In this document: positions 19,047 through 28,658 of the stretch, one piece after another | Numbering within the stretch: position 1 is the first letter of the stretch | Layout: every line of letters starts with the position of its first letter | Assembly: GCF_013376105.1 (NCBI RefSeq) | Contig: NZ_JAAMFM010000004.1 | Span: 124,001 to 188,000, forward strand | Direction: 5' to 3' | DNA length: 64,000 nucleotides | Source of the DNA: Arthrobacter wenxiniae | GTDB lineage: Bacteria; Actinomycetota; Actinomycetes; Actinomycetales; Micrococcaceae | Translations under genes and position numbers: made by a program | The notes under the pieces: generated by a model | What the model was told of the DNA's origin: nothing | The model's input: only the letters and a program-made list of their open reading frames with translations | Database searches by the model: none

Positions 19047-20200
19047 ATGGACTGGCCATGGCGAATCCATTCCATCGGCACCCTGGCCGCGTTCCGGCCG
19101 CGCCGGGAACCAGCCGAAGTTCATTCAGTCCCGGCATGAGGAAATGTCCGCTCTTGAGGCCGTGGGATACGCTAAATCCTCCGGCAGGCCGGGTGTCTGC
19201 ATGGCCGCCTCCGGCCCCGGCGCCATCCACCCGCTCGAGGGCCTCTACGAGGCGAAGCCGGACCCTGTCCCGGTGGTTGTGATCGTGGGTCAGACGGCAC
19301 AGTCCGCCATCGGCGGCTCCTACCGGCAGGAAGTTGACCTGGCGACCCTGTTCAAGGACGTCGCCGGGGACTACGTGCAGCTCGTGACCGTCCCGGAACA
19401 ACTCCCAAACGTCTTGGACCGCGCCATCCGGATTGCGCTGGCCGAACGGGCGCCCCCGCCGTCATGATCCCCCTCGGATGGGCAGGAAATGAAATATTCT
19501 GCCCCGACCCAGGCATTCAAGACGGTGCCTTCCAGCCTCGGCGCGCAGTGGCCCACCACCACTCCCGCCGGTGGAGGAATCCGCGCGGCGGCGGCCTTGC
19601 TCAATGCGGGCACCAAGGTGGCACTGCCCGTGGGGTCCTGGGCAGGGACGTCCTCGCCGACGATCTCCGCTGCGTGACGGGCTCCTTCAGGTCGTTGGGC
19701 GCCAGGCCCGGCCAGGAACCCATGATGGGCTGCGACACCTTGCTCACCGTCGGTTCCAGTTTCCCCTGCACCCAGTTCATGCCGAACCCGGCCAGGCACG
19801 CGGAGTGCAGATCGACATCGACGCAAGAATGATCGGCATGCGCTACGCGTATGAGACCAACATCGGGGGGGATGCAAAGACCACGCTCCAGGCACGCATC
19901 CCGCTCCGTGAACGCCAGGAGGACCGTGGCTGGCGCGAAACCGTCGAAGCGAACGTTGCCCGCTGGTGGGAGACCATGCGATGGAGGCTGCCGTGGAGGC
20001 GAATCCCATCAATCCGGTGCGGCTGTTCTCAGAGCTTTCGTCCCGGCTCCCGGACAATGCCATCGTCACCGCGGATTCCGGCTCATCGGCCAGCCGGTAC
20101 GCCCGCCAACTGAAGTTCCGCGGCGCCATGCGAGGCTCCCTCCCGGGAACCCTCGCCACCATGGGCCCCGGCGTCCCTTACGGCATCGTTCACCGAGTCC
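19047..20200 (+). pseudogene. Thiamine-diphosphate enzyme (pyruvate-oxidase-like), badly decayed
   Basis: Pieces of one protein follow each other in changing frames. They include QSRHEEMSALEAVGYAKSSG and CMAASGPGAIHPLEGLYEAK (to about 19467), TQAFKTVPSSLGAQWPTTTP (19500-19670), VQIDIDARMIGMRYAYETN and EANVARWWETM (19800-19980), and FSELSSRLPDNAIVTADSGS followed by GTLATMGPGVPYGI (to about 20190). This is the order of a ThDP-dependent acetolactate-synthase/pyruvate-oxidase family enzyme. The start, several internal segments and the whole ThDP-binding C-terminus are missing, and at least three frameshifts are needed. It cannot make a functional enzyme. Confidence 0.8.
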
Positions 20201-20312
20201 CAAACCCTCCCCCCACTACTGCCAGCGACTGTGCGCAGCGCCGGCATGGCCTCCCACCGGATGGGATGGGAATGATCACGGCAGGCGGGCGTCTCATGTG
20301 TCAAAATGAGCC

Positions 20313-20963
20313 ATGACCAGCCCGCAGTATGACAGACGCATCCACCGTTCGCGGTTTCGGGTGGCGGTGATGTTCGCGGTCGGCATTGTCACGGCCGCGC
20401 TGGTGGGGTCCCTCGGTTCGTGGAACTACGCCCCGGCCCTGGGCTGGGATGCGTCATGCCTGACTTTTCTCGGCTGGGTCTGGGCCGTCATTGGACGGCT
20501 GGACCCCGTCGCGACGGCCGCCCACGCCAGCCGCGAAGACCCCGGCCTCGCCGTCTCGGACATACTTGTCATTGCCGCGACATTGGCGAGCTTTGGAGGC
20601 GTGGTTCTCATCCTGTTGGACGCTGCCAACGCCCAAGGCGGGACGAAGGCTGCCATCCTGGGAGTGTCGCTGGGCAGCGTGGCCCTGTCCTGGTTCCTTG
20701 TCCACACCTTGTTCACGCTCCGCTATGCCAGGCTCTTTTACCGCCGCCGCGCCGGGGTGGACTTCAACGAGGACACCCCGCCCCACTATCGCGACTTCGC
20801 GTACCTGTCCTTCACGGTGGGAATGACATTCCAGGTATCCGATACCGACCTGACAACCGATGCCATCCGCTCAACGGCATTGCGCCATGCCCTGCTGTCC
20901 TACCTGCTCGGAGCCATAGTCCTCGCAACCACCATCAATTTGGTGGCCGGCCTCGCCAAATAG
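20313..20963 (+). CDS. DUF1345 membrane protein
   Basis: This 216-residue inner-membrane protein has five or six helices. The signature stretch HTLFTLRYARLFYRR is followed by VDFNEDTPPHYRDFAYLSFT and VGMTFQVSDTDLTTDAIRST, which are diagnostic of DUF1345. No function has been established for the family. The ATG at 20313 directly follows the decayed ThDP-enzyme region. It stands alone. Confidence 0.9.
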   Translation: MTSPQYDRRIHRSRFRVAVMFAVGIVTAALVGSLGSWNYAPALGWDASCLTFLGWVWAVIGRLDPVATAAHASREDPGLAVSDILVIAATLASFGGVVLILLDAANAQGGTKAAILGVSLGSVALSWFLVHTLFTLRYARLFYRRRAGVDFNEDTPPHYRDFAYLSFTVGMTFQVSDTDLTTDAIRSTALRHALLSYLLGAIVLATTINLVAGLAK

Positions 20964-21029
20964 ACACCGCGACGGCTCTCGTGCCCCCTGCCGGCCGCGA
21001 CCACCCCGATCATTTGTACGTGGTGTTGT

Positions 21030-21433
21030 TCATCGCTCGGAATCGCTGCGTCCCTCCAACCAGGTGGTGCCCGCGTCGTCGGTGTACATGATGACTTTTT
21101 CGTCGCTCAGCCCTGGTGTCGGAGGCTGTCCAGGCTCCAACCCAAACGGCTGATTGACAACCGGACCACCAGAATTTCCCAGGGGGATCCCATCCAATCC
21201 GTGCGAATTCCCGGGCCCCGCAGCACCGGTGTCTTGGACAATGGCCGGGACGGCACGGTGCCTGTCCCAGCGGACACTGACGGCAATGGAACCGTTGCCC
21301 GCCCGGTCCACGGTCGTAATCAGGCTGTCGGCCGAGGCCCCATCTCGATGAGTTTGTCTCGATAGCCGTCGAGGACGTGTGGCAGCGTTTCCTCCGACCA
21401 CTCACCGGGGCCACGGCTGGTTGAAATTTCCAC
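21030..21433 (-). pseudogene. Hypothetical ORF with probable frameshift
   Basis: On the minus strand a GTG at 21433 opens a frame with EWSEETLPHVLDGYRDKLIE that stops near 21355. A neighbouring frame continues with ADSLITTVDRAGNGSIAVSV and later DEKVIMYTDDAGTTWLEGRS to the stop at 21030. The two halves read like one small protein broken by a single frameshift, but I do not recognise a family. It could be a dead gene or chance. It lies between DUF1345 and DUF1206. Confidence 0.35.
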
Positions 21434-21601
21434 TGGTTCAGATTCCGGTCCGGCAGGGCGTCTCCTTTGCCTTCAATGAAGTGCCTGTCATTTAGTTCTG
21501 CTCCCCCACGGGAAAAAGATGAACAGCCCCGGCGCGGCAGATATTGGCATGGTTTCCGCGCGCCAACAAGAGGCTGTTCCGGGGCTGGCTGCGGTGGCAA
21601 G

Positions 21602-22477
21602 ATGGTGGTACGCCCTGCACAATTGTGCCTGGTCCGCCGGTGGACGGAAGGCAAGACCATCAGTAACGAGTTGAAGGGCGCCGCGGATGCGGCCGAAGGC
21701 GCATCGAACTCCCGGGCCTTTGTCATCACGGCCCGTGCGGGGTTCGCCGTCAGCGGGGGCCTCCATATTCTGATCGGGGCAATCGCCATGCGGCTGGCCT
21801 TCGGGAAGAGCGGGGAGGCGGACCAGGGCGGCGCCATGTCCCAGCTGGCCGGCCAGCCGGCCGGCGTGTTCCTTTTGTGGATCGCCTTCACAGCGTGCCT
21901 GGCCCTGGCGCTTTGGCAGCTGAGTGAGACCGCCTTTGGCCATCGCCAGTTGCAGGGGAAAACGAGGCTGGGCAAGAAACTTTCCGCTGCCGTGCAGGGT
22001 GCCGTGTACCTTGTGCTGGCCTTGGCCTTCGCCTCGTTTGCCGTGGGGAGCGGGAAGAACAGCGGACAGTCCACCAGCGACGCGACGGCCAAGATCATGC
22101 AGGCGCCTCTGGGCCCGCTGCTGCTGGTGGCCGTTGGGGCTGCTGTCGCAGTGGTTGGAATCGCTTTTGTGGTGCGCGGGATCAAGAGGTCGTTCACCAA
22201 GAAGCTGGCCCTGCCGGCAGCGGGCACGGGACGGTCCATTGTCGTGGCCGCCGGAGTCGTCGGCTACATCGCGAAAGGCATCGTACTGGTTCTCGTGGGA
22301 CTCCTTTTTATCATCGCCACCGTCCAAGCACGTCCCAAGGAATCCACCGGAGTCGATGGCGCGCTGAAAGCCGTGCGTGAACAGCCCTACGGTCTCTACC
22401 TGCTGTCGCTCCTGGGTGTGGGTCTGATTTGCTACGGCATCTACCAAATCATAAAGGCCAGGTTTGCCCGAATGTGA
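21602..22477 (+). CDS. DUF1206 membrane protein
   Basis: This protein of about 291 residues has six membrane helices arranged as three repeats of the two-helix DUF1206 unit. The repeat starts are ARAGFAVSGGLHILIGAIAM, AVQGAVYLVLALAFASFAVG and AAGVVGYIAKGIVLVLVGLL. The function is unknown. The start is uncertain. The ATG at 21602 has a poor ribosome binding site, whereas GGAAGGCAAGACC stands just before an in-frame ATC AGT AAC, exactly where an ATG would give a typical N-terminus (SNELKGAADAAEGASNS). A mutated start codon or a sequencing error is possible. Confidence 0.85.
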   Translation: MVVRPAQLCLVRRWTEGKTISNELKGAADAAEGASNSRAFVITARAGFAVSGGLHILIGAIAMRLAFGKSGEADQGGAMSQLAGQPAGVFLLWIAFTACLALALWQLSETAFGHRQLQGKTRLGKKLSAAVQGAVYLVLALAFASFAVGSGKNSGQSTSDATAKIMQAPLGPLLLVAVGAAVAVVGIAFVVRGIKRSFTKKLALPAAGTGRSIVVAAGVVGYIAKGIVLVLVGLLFIIATVQARPKESTGVDGALKAVREQPYGLYLLSLLGVGLICYGIYQIIKARFARM

Positions 22478-22503
22478 CAGTCGAGCGCACGACTGGGCAG
22501 GGA

Positions 22504-22519
22504 CCTGCGGTTACGCAGG
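22504..22519. terminator. Weak hairpin between convergent genes
   Basis: CCTGCG and CGCAGG with the loop GTTA form a 6-bp stem in the 180-bp convergent spacer between DUF1206 and DUF7218. A second GC-rich palindrome (CGGGCGCGCCCG) follows. It could serve both genes. Evidence is weak. Confidence 0.3.
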
Positions 22520-22657
22520 GACCCGGGCGCGCCCGCCCGCGGGCTGTTCCGAAAGTTCCCGCTTCCCTCCGCATTGCACGTCGCATTCTCGCACTGTTGA
22601 CGTCCACACCATTCCTGACCGCACGCTGCAGCATTGGTGCATGGGAAGTCATGCCCG

Positions 22658-22924
22658 TTATGAATTCCGCAGAGCGTCGATCAATTCCTGCTTTCGCTTG
22701 CGCGAATAGCCGCTGAGGCCAATTTCCTTCGACTTGGCACGCAGCTGGTCGACTGTCCACTCATCGTAGGCGGCCGACTTGCCGCCCTTCCGGCTCACGG
22801 CGGAGCGCCCCTTCCTGGCGGCTGCATTGGAGATTCGGGCCGCCTTTTGTTGGGAGGCGCCGTCCTCTCTCAGCGTCTCATACAGAGCGGGGTCCTTGAG
22901 GCTTGGGTTCTGTTTTTCGGGCAT
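22658..22924 (-). CDS. DUF7218 protein with Rho_N/SAP-like tail
   Basis: This is an 88-residue basic protein. The N-terminal half has the conserved pattern SLKDPALYETLREDGASQQK followed by AARISNAAARKGRS. The C-terminal half, EWTVDQLRAKSKEIGLSGYS followed by RKRKQELIDALRNS, is a helix-extended-helix motif like the Rho N-terminal or SAP domain, which binds nucleic acid. I choose the ATG at 22924 because GGAG lies seven bases upstream; the GTG two codons earlier sits on top of that site. A nucleic-acid-binding role is likely but unproven. Confidence 0.85.
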   Translation of the reverse strand: MPEKQNPSLKDPALYETLREDGASQQKAARISNAAARKGRSAVSRKGGKSAAYDEWTVDQLRAKSKEIGLSGYSRKRKQELIDALRNS

Positions 22925-23129
22925 TTCCACACTCCTTTACCGAAGGCGCCCAAAGGGCATTCTTCCGGCCCGGTACTTCTCCCGCTGACCTTTCAACGCT
23001 AGATCCCCAGAACCCGGGACGCAAGGGCCCGACGAACCCTGTGAGGTGATTCGGCCTGCCCCGGCACGGCGGCCTGTCGGTCAAGACCACGGCGGGATCG
23101 CCCTTGACCGCCACGGGTCCAAGGATTGG

Positions 23130-24236
23130 TCAGTCCGTCCCGTCGTCGTGAAGTAGCCGGCGCCGCAATGCCAGGAGAATGCGCTGCACATCGAAGGCGA
23201 CGGCGGCGCCAGGGCTGAGCCGGGCCCCGTCGGATTCTTCTTGTTCAGCGATCGCCAGAGCCAGTGCGCCAAAGGCGTCGTGCGCGGCCTTGAACATGTC
23301 CTTGTCAATTGAGCCGTCATCCCAGGCCGTCAATATGTCCGCGACCGACTGCAGGCTTTTGCCCATGGGAGCACAAAGCTCGGCTCGCAGGTGGCCCTCG
23401 AGGGGCCCTTCCCAGATGACGGCCGCAAGCACCTCCGTGAGGTCACGGACATAAAACGTGATGTCTTCCAGAACTGCCAAATCTTCGAAACCTTCGGCAA
23501 CCAGGCGGTGTCGGGAGCGGCGGTAGGCCCGCGGGTTGCCCTTGTGGCTCTCATGGGCACCATGGACGGCACCGCGAATGTCATTGACGGCCCCGGCCAG
23601 AACCTCCTGGCGCCCAGCCCAGTCCTCGTGCCGCGGGGGCCATTGCTCGGTGAGGGCCGTGGCAACGTCTTCGAGCTGGCTGATCAGGATCGTTCGCCCC
23701 CGTGTTATCCGCTGGCGCGCTGCGTCCAGATTCAACGGGGGAAAAATCGTGACATTGACGACCAGCCCGACCGCGACGCCCAATCCCATCTCCAGCGCGT
23801 ACCCGAAGGAAAAGACGTCCGCGTTCCGCCCACCGATGATCAACACCAGCAAAGTGGCGACCGGGACGTACTCACGGCCGGCCCCCAGACGGCGCTGTCC
23901 GGCAAGCAGCACTCCCAAGCCCACCGCGAGTGAGATCGTAACGATGTTGGGGGTCCCCAGCAAGAGCACGCCGGCGGCGAGCACAATTCCCAGCGACAAT
24001 CCCACGAGTGTCTGCAGACCTACGCGGACGGAGCCCATGAACGTCGGGTACATGCCGACCAGGGCGCCCAAAGGGGCATAGTACGCGTATTTTTCGGCCT
24101 CTCCCGGCAGATGCGAGGCTAGAAACCACGAAAGGCCCACCGCCAGCGCAGTCTTGGCGGCGAGCAGCAGCCGCTGGCCGGCCACTGAGGCCTTCACCCG
24201 GCCGGTCCATGGGTGCGACAACGGCTTAGCGTCCAT
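23130..24236 (-). CDS. FUSC-family (fusaric-acid-resistance-like) membrane protein
   Basis: This is a 368-residue inner-membrane protein. The N-terminal half has about six helices (LLLAAKTALAVGLSWFLASH, YAYYAPLGALVGMYPTFMGS, LVGLSLGIVLAAGVLLLGTP) with the typical YAPLGALVG turn. The C-terminal half is a cytosolic helical domain. Such proteins are proposed exporters of aromatic acids or amphiphiles. The frame opens 29 codons earlier, but the ATG at 24236 follows AGAGGTGGAAGC and gives a family-like start. It lies 239 bp behind treZ on the same strand and is probably a separate unit. Confidence 0.85.
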   Translation of the reverse strand: MDAKPLSHPWTGRVKASVAGQRLLLAAKTALAVGLSWFLASHLPGEAEKYAYYAPLGALVGMYPTFMGSVRVGLQTLVGLSLGIVLAAGVLLLGTPNIVTISLAVGLGVLLAGQRRLGAGREYVPVATLLVLIIGGRNADVFSFGYALEMGLGVAVGLVVNVTIFPPLNLDAARQRITRGRTILISQLEDVATALTEQWPPRHEDWAGRQEVLAGAVNDIRGAVHGAHESHKGNPRAYRRSRHRLVAEGFEDLAVLEDITFYVRDLTEVLAAVIWEGPLEGHLRAELCAPMGKSLQSVADILTAWDDGSIDKDMFKAAHDAFGALALAIAEQEESDGARLSPGAAVAFDVQRILLALRRRLLHDDGTD

Positions 24237-24475
24237 CGTTGCTTCCACCTCTCCCGAAGCTGGTGCCAAGAGTCTGCCATGACAGCCGTCTGCCGGCCAT
24301 GCCAGAAACAGCGCGGCCATCATGGTGCCCTGTCATCCTGGCCGCGTGGGCTTCATGTCCCGGTCCGGCATGGACACGTAATTCCTTGATGGATTATTGG
24401 GTGGCCGCGCGGCCGCGCGTGGCCAGATGCGGCCGGACTCCACTCACGTGCCCCTTGCCGTTCCATGGCGGGAGA

Positions 24476-26257
24476 TCACGCGACGACGGCCGCGCTGTAA
24501 GGGGGCAGTTGGAACCCTTCGGCGCCATTACCGGGCGTGGGAATTATGCCGTCGTCCGTGGCCAGCAGCAGGGTGGACCCAGCGACGGGGACGGGGCGCG
24601 CAACCGCCGAGAAGTTGAACGCGATGCAGAGTCCGCCACGATGGAGAACAAGCCATTTGTCCCGTTCACTGAACTCGACCGTCGTGTCGGCAAAACCGGC
24701 GCGGACCAGCTGAGGGTTCGCCCGGCGCAGGGCGATCAAGCGCCGGTAAAGCTCCAACAATCGCGCGTGGTCGCCGTCGTCCGCCTCCGGCCAGTTCAGT
24801 TTGGACCGCGTGAAGGTGCGGGGGTCCTGGGGGTCGGGCACCGTTGCCGGATCCCACCCCATCTGTTCGAATTCCTTCACCCTGCCCAGGGCGGTGGCCT
24901 GCCCGAGTTTCACGTCAGCGTAGGAGGTGAAGAACTGCCATGGGGTGCTCGCGCCGAATTCCTCGCCCATGAACAGCATTGGCGTGAAGGGACACATCAG
25001 CGTGGCGGTGGCGGCAAGCGCAAGCTGCCCGTAGCCCAACGTCTGCGACGGCCTGTCTCCGGCGGCACGGTTGCCGATCTGGTCGTGGTTTTGGTTGCAC
25101 ACCACCAGGGCTGCCGGCCCAACCAGGGCGGGGTCGATCGGGCGGCCGTGGTGGCGGCCGCGGAAGCTGGAGTAGGTGCCGTCGTGGAAGAACCCGCGCT
25201 GCAGGACCTTGGCCAGGGCCCCCAGGGCCGTGAAATCCTTGTAATATCCGTCGGACTCGCCGCTGACGTTGGCGTGCACGGCATGGTGGAAGTCGTCGCT
25301 CCACTGGCCGGCAAGTCCATAACCATTGACGTTCCGCGGGTAGAGCAGCCGCGGGTCGTTGAGGTCGGATTCGGCGATCATTGACACCGGACGGCCGGTT
25401 TCGGCCGAAACGGTGTCGGCGAGGGCTCCAAGTTCCTCGAGCAGGTGCACTGCCCGGGCATCCTTGAACGCGTGGACGGCGTCAAGCCGAAGGCCGTCCA
25501 CATGGTAGTCGCGCAACCACATGCCGGCGTTGTCCAGGATGTACCCGCGCACGGTGTCCGAGCCGGGACCATCAAGATTGACCGACTCGCCCCAGGTGTT
25601 GCCCTCCCCCGGCAGGAGGTACGGTCCGAAACGGGGCAGGTAGTTTCCGCTCGGGCCCAAGTGGTTGTAAACCACGTCCTGGATGACGCCGATGCCCGCC
25701 GCATGTGCGGCGTCGACGAACGTCTGGTAGGCCGCCGGTCCGCCGTAGGCTTCGTGCACCGCATACCACAGGACGCCGTCGTACCCCCAGTTGTGCGTGC
25801 CGTCGAAACCATTGACCGGAAGCAGCTCCACGAAATCGATGCCAAGCCCGGACAGGTAGCCCAACTTTTCACTGGCGGCCTCGAGCGTTCCTTCGGACGT
25901 GAAGGTGCCCAGATGCAGTTCGTAGATGACAGCCCCGGCCAACTGGCGGCCCCGCCACTGCGCGTCCTTCCAGTGGTGGACGGACGGGTCGAAGGTCCGT
26001 GAGAGGTCGTGGACGCCTCCGGGCTGACGCCGGGACCGGGGATCCGGCAGGGGGGTCGTGTCCGCATCCAGCAGGTAGCCGTAGTCGACTTCTCCCCCAG
26101 CCGGCGCACCGGCTGCCGTCCACCATCCCTCGTGGCCGGCCGCATCGCCCACGCGGCGGCTCATGGAATGCTTCCGGCCGGCAGCCACCAGCGTGACCGT
26201 TTCCGCTTCGGGCGCCCATAGGTCAAAGCGGCCGCTTCCCTGTCCATGCAAAGTCAT
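24476..26257 (-). CDS. treZ: Malto-oligosyltrehalose trehalohydrolase
   Basis: This 593-residue cytosolic GH13 enzyme releases trehalose from maltooligosyl-trehalose, the product of TreY. An N-terminal CBM48-like domain ([15 protein letters not shown]) precedes the barrel. Catalytic regions are [14 protein letters not shown], the nucleophile Asp in [10 protein letters not shown], the acid/base Glu in [12 protein letters not shown], and the transition-state Asp in NQNHDQIGN. It is the last gene of treX-treY-treZ, 46 bp behind treY. The pathway converts glycogen or maltodextrin to trehalose, an osmo- and desiccation protectant. The length is normal and the gene looks intact. Confidence 0.96.
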   Translation of the reverse strand: MTLHGQGSGRFDLWAPEAETVTLVAAGRKHSMSRRVGDAAGHEGWWTAAGAPAGGEVDYGYLLDADTTPLPDPRSRRQPGGVHDLSRTFDPSVHHWKDAQWRGRQLAGAVIYELHLGTFTSEGTLEAASEKLGYLSGLGIDFVELLPVNGFDGTHNWGYDGVLWYAVHEAYGGPAAYQTFVDAAHAAGIGVIQDVVYNHLGPSGNYLPRFGPYLLPGEGNTWGESVNLDGPGSDTVRGYILDNAGMWLRDYHVDGLRLDAVHAFKDARAVHLLEELGALADTVSAETGRPVSMIAESDLNDPRLLYPRNVNGYGLAGQWSDDFHHAVHANVSGESDGYYKDFTALGALAKVLQRGFFHDGTYSSFRGRHHGRPIDPALVGPAALVVCNQNHDQIGNRAAGDRPSQTLGYGQLALAATATLMCPFTPMLFMGEEFGASTPWQFFTSYADVKLGQATALGRVKEFEQMGWDPATVPDPQDPRTFTRSKLNWPEADDGDHARLLELYRRLIALRRANPQLVRAGFADTTVEFSERDKWLVLHRGGLCIAFNFSAVARPVPVAGSTLLLATDDGIIPTPGNGAEGFQLPPYSAAVVA

Positions 26258-26303
26258 TTCACCCTTCCCTCGCCTTCCGTGGTTCGCAGTTCAACACTTC
26301 CCG

Positions 26304-28658
26304 CTATTCTGTCCGTCCCCCGTCTTCACGCTTCCCTGCAGGCGCGAGGAGAACTACGGGGTAGTCGTTCATGATGTCAGCCACTGCTGCCTCGCCCGGA
26401 CCAAAGGTCCTGCCGGTCAACTCATCCGTCATTTCCGCGTCGAGGGTGATGACGGTGTCCTGCCAGCCGCCGTCTTGATCCAGGCGTCGCGGCAGCCGGG
26501 TCACCAGCGTCAACGCCCCCCGGCCCGGTCCGCTGCCACGATCGAACCCGAGCAGGTGCACCGCGGCCGCACCCTTCGCCGCAACAGGCGCGTAGCCGGC
26601 GAACAGCCCGGGACGGTCGCGGCGCAGCCGCAGCGCCCGTGAGGTGACCAGCAATTTTGCCGCATCGGACCTGGGCGACCCAGGATGCCCACCCGAGTCG
26701 AGTGCCTGAAGTGCGCGCCGGCGGGCGGCAAAATCGACGGGCCTGCGGTTGTCCGGATCCGTCAGCGACCGGTCCCAGAATTCGGTGCCCTGATACACAT
26801 CCGGCACCCCTGGCATGGTCAGCTGCACAAGCTTCGCCGCGAGGGCGTTGGATGCCCCGTAGGGCTCCAGCAGTGAAACCAGGGAATCCAGTTCCCGACG
26901 CACGTCGTCGTCGTCGAAGGCGGCGTCGACGGCGGCGGCAACTTTCGCCTCAAAGCCGGCGTCCGGGTCGGTCCAGTTCGTCGAGTTGCCCGCTTCCCGT
27001 GCCGCCTTCTGCGCGTAGGACTGCAGCCGTTCCCGGGCCGCCGGCCAGACACCCGCGACGGACTGCCACAGCAGGTTGGCAAACGGGCCGTCCGGCAACG
27101 GCGCCAGCTCCTGCAGCCTGTCCAAGCTGCGCTGCCACTCCGGCGCCAGCTCGGCCAGCACCGAGATCCTGGCCCGGACATCCTCGCTGCGCTTGGTGTC
27201 GTGGGTGCTCAGCGTCGTCATGGACAGCGGAATGGCGGCCAGCCGGCGGCTCATCCGTGCGTGGAATTCTTCCGGCTCGAGGGCGAACTCGGTCGGATCG
27301 GCCCCCACTTCGGTGAGACTCCCCAGCCGGGTGTACCGGAAAAACGCGGTGTCCTCCACGCCCTTGGCCATGACCATGCCGGAGGTCTGCTGAAAGCGCC
27401 GGCCGAGCTCGCCGCCGTCGTCCGGCCCTGCGTGCAGCAGGAGCGGGAGCAGCACGTTCACCGCAGCCTCCAGTGCGGGGCGACGGCGGGCCGCGGCCGT
27501 GCACGCTTCCCTCAGGATGTCCCGTCCGTGCGGCAGATAGGTGCGGTAGACAGGCATCGCGGCAATGATTTCAGAAAGTGCCTCGGCCGAGTCCTCCAGG
27601 CTCAGGCCGGCACCGGAAGGCACCAGGCGGGCCAGCCGCAGCACTTCCGAGTGCAGGATGCCGTCGGTGACCCGGCGCTTGGTGCCGTGGATCATCTGCC
27701 CATAGTTGGCCGGTGCGCCGCCGCGCAGCCTGGCGTCCAGGGCGTCGAGCCCGGCCTGGCCGCGGGCGTCGACCAGGACCCGGTCCACGTCCGCGAGGGC
27801 GTCGTAGCCGGTGGTTCCCTCGCACTCGAAGGCAGCCGGGAGGGACTCCCCCGACTCGAGAATCTTCTCGATCAGCAGGTAGCGCCCGCCCGTGGCCTCG
27901 CGCAGCCTGCGAAGGTAGCCCTCCGGGCAGGCCAGGCCGTCCGGATGGTCAATCCGCAATCCGTCGACGAGCCCTTCCCGGAACCAGCGGAGGATCTCCA
28001 CGTGCGCGCCGTCGAACACCTCGGGGATTTCCACGCGGATGCCGGCAAGCGAATTGACGGCGAAGAAGCGCCGGTAGTTCAGCTCGTTGTCGGCACGGCG
28101 CCAGCCGATCAGTTCGTAGTGCTGGCGTCCGTGCACTGTGCGCGGGTCGTCGCCGCTTGTGTAACTGCCCGCGGCGAGCGGGAAGCTGTGCTCGTGGTAC
28201 TTCAGCTCTCCGTCCTTGACCTCCAGGGCATCCACGTCGGGGTCGCTGCCCAGGATCGGGATCCGGACGCGGCCGTTGCCGGCGTCCCAGTCGACGTCGA
28301 AGGCCTGGGCGTGGGGCGAGGCCCTGCCTTCCCTCAGGAGGGACCACCACCACGGGTTTTGCGACGGGGTGGCCACGCCCACATGGTTGGGGACGATGTC
28401 CACGAGAATCCCCATTCCCGCCTCGCGGGCCGCCCTGGAAACAGCCAGCAGTCCCTCGGGCCCGCCACGCTCGGGATCGACGGCGGAAGGGTCCGTGACG
28501 TCGTAGCCGTGGGTGGAGCCCCTTTCGGCCGTCAGGATGGGCGAAAGGTAGAGCCAGTCCACGCCGAGGGACTTCAAGTAGGGGACCGCCCCGGCGGCGT
28601 CCCAAAGAGTGAAGTCCGCGCTGACCTGCAGCCGGTAAGTGGAAACAGGGGTCCTCAC
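26304..28658 (-). CDS. treY: Malto-oligosyltrehalose synthase
   Basis: This 784-residue cytosolic GH13 isomerase turns the reducing-end alpha-1,4 bond of maltodextrin into an alpha,alpha-1,1 bond. It has [16 protein letters not shown] at the start, [19 protein letters not shown], the nucleophile in [11 protein letters not shown], Glu in [14 protein letters not shown], and Asp in [17 protein letters not shown]. The [11 protein letters not shown] and [14 protein letters not shown] blocks are also typical of TreY. The start is GTG at 28658, which overlaps the treX TGA (GTGA), so the two are translationally coupled. Confidence 0.96.
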   Translation of the reverse strand: MRTPVSTYRLQVSADFTLWDAAGAVPYLKSLGVDWLYLSPILTAERGSTHGYDVTDPSAVDPERGGPEGLLAVSRAAREAGMGILVDIVPNHVGVATPSQNPWWWSLLREGRASPHAQAFDVDWDAGNGRVRIPILGSDPDVDALEVKDGELKYHEHSFPLAAGSYTSGDDPRTVHGRQHYELIGWRRADNELNYRRFFAVNSLAGIRVEIPEVFDGAHVEILRWFREGLVDGLRIDHPDGLACPEGYLRRLREATGGRYLLIEKILESGESLPAAFECEGTTGYDALADVDRVLVDARGQAGLDALDARLRGGAPANYGQMIHGTKRRVTDGILHSEVLRLARLVPSGAGLSLEDSAEALSEIIAAMPVYRTYLPHGRDILREACTAAARRRPALEAAVNVLLPLLLHAGPDDGGELGRRFQQTSGMVMAKGVEDTAFFRYTRLGSLTEVGADPTEFALEPEEFHARMSRRLAAIPLSMTTLSTHDTKRSEDVRARISVLAELAPEWQRSLDRLQELAPLPDGPFANLLWQSVAGVWPAARERLQSYAQKAAREAGNSTNWTDPDAGFEAKVAAAVDAAFDDDDVRRELDSLVSLLEPYGASNALAAKLVQLTMPGVPDVYQGTEFWDRSLTDPDNRRPVDFAARRRALQALDSGGHPGSPRSDAAKLLVTSRALRLRRDRPGLFAGYAPVAAKGAAAVHLLGFDRGSGPGRGALTLVTRLPRRLDQDGGWQDTVITLDAEMTDELTGRTFGPGEAAVADIMNDYPVVLLAPAGKREDGGRTE

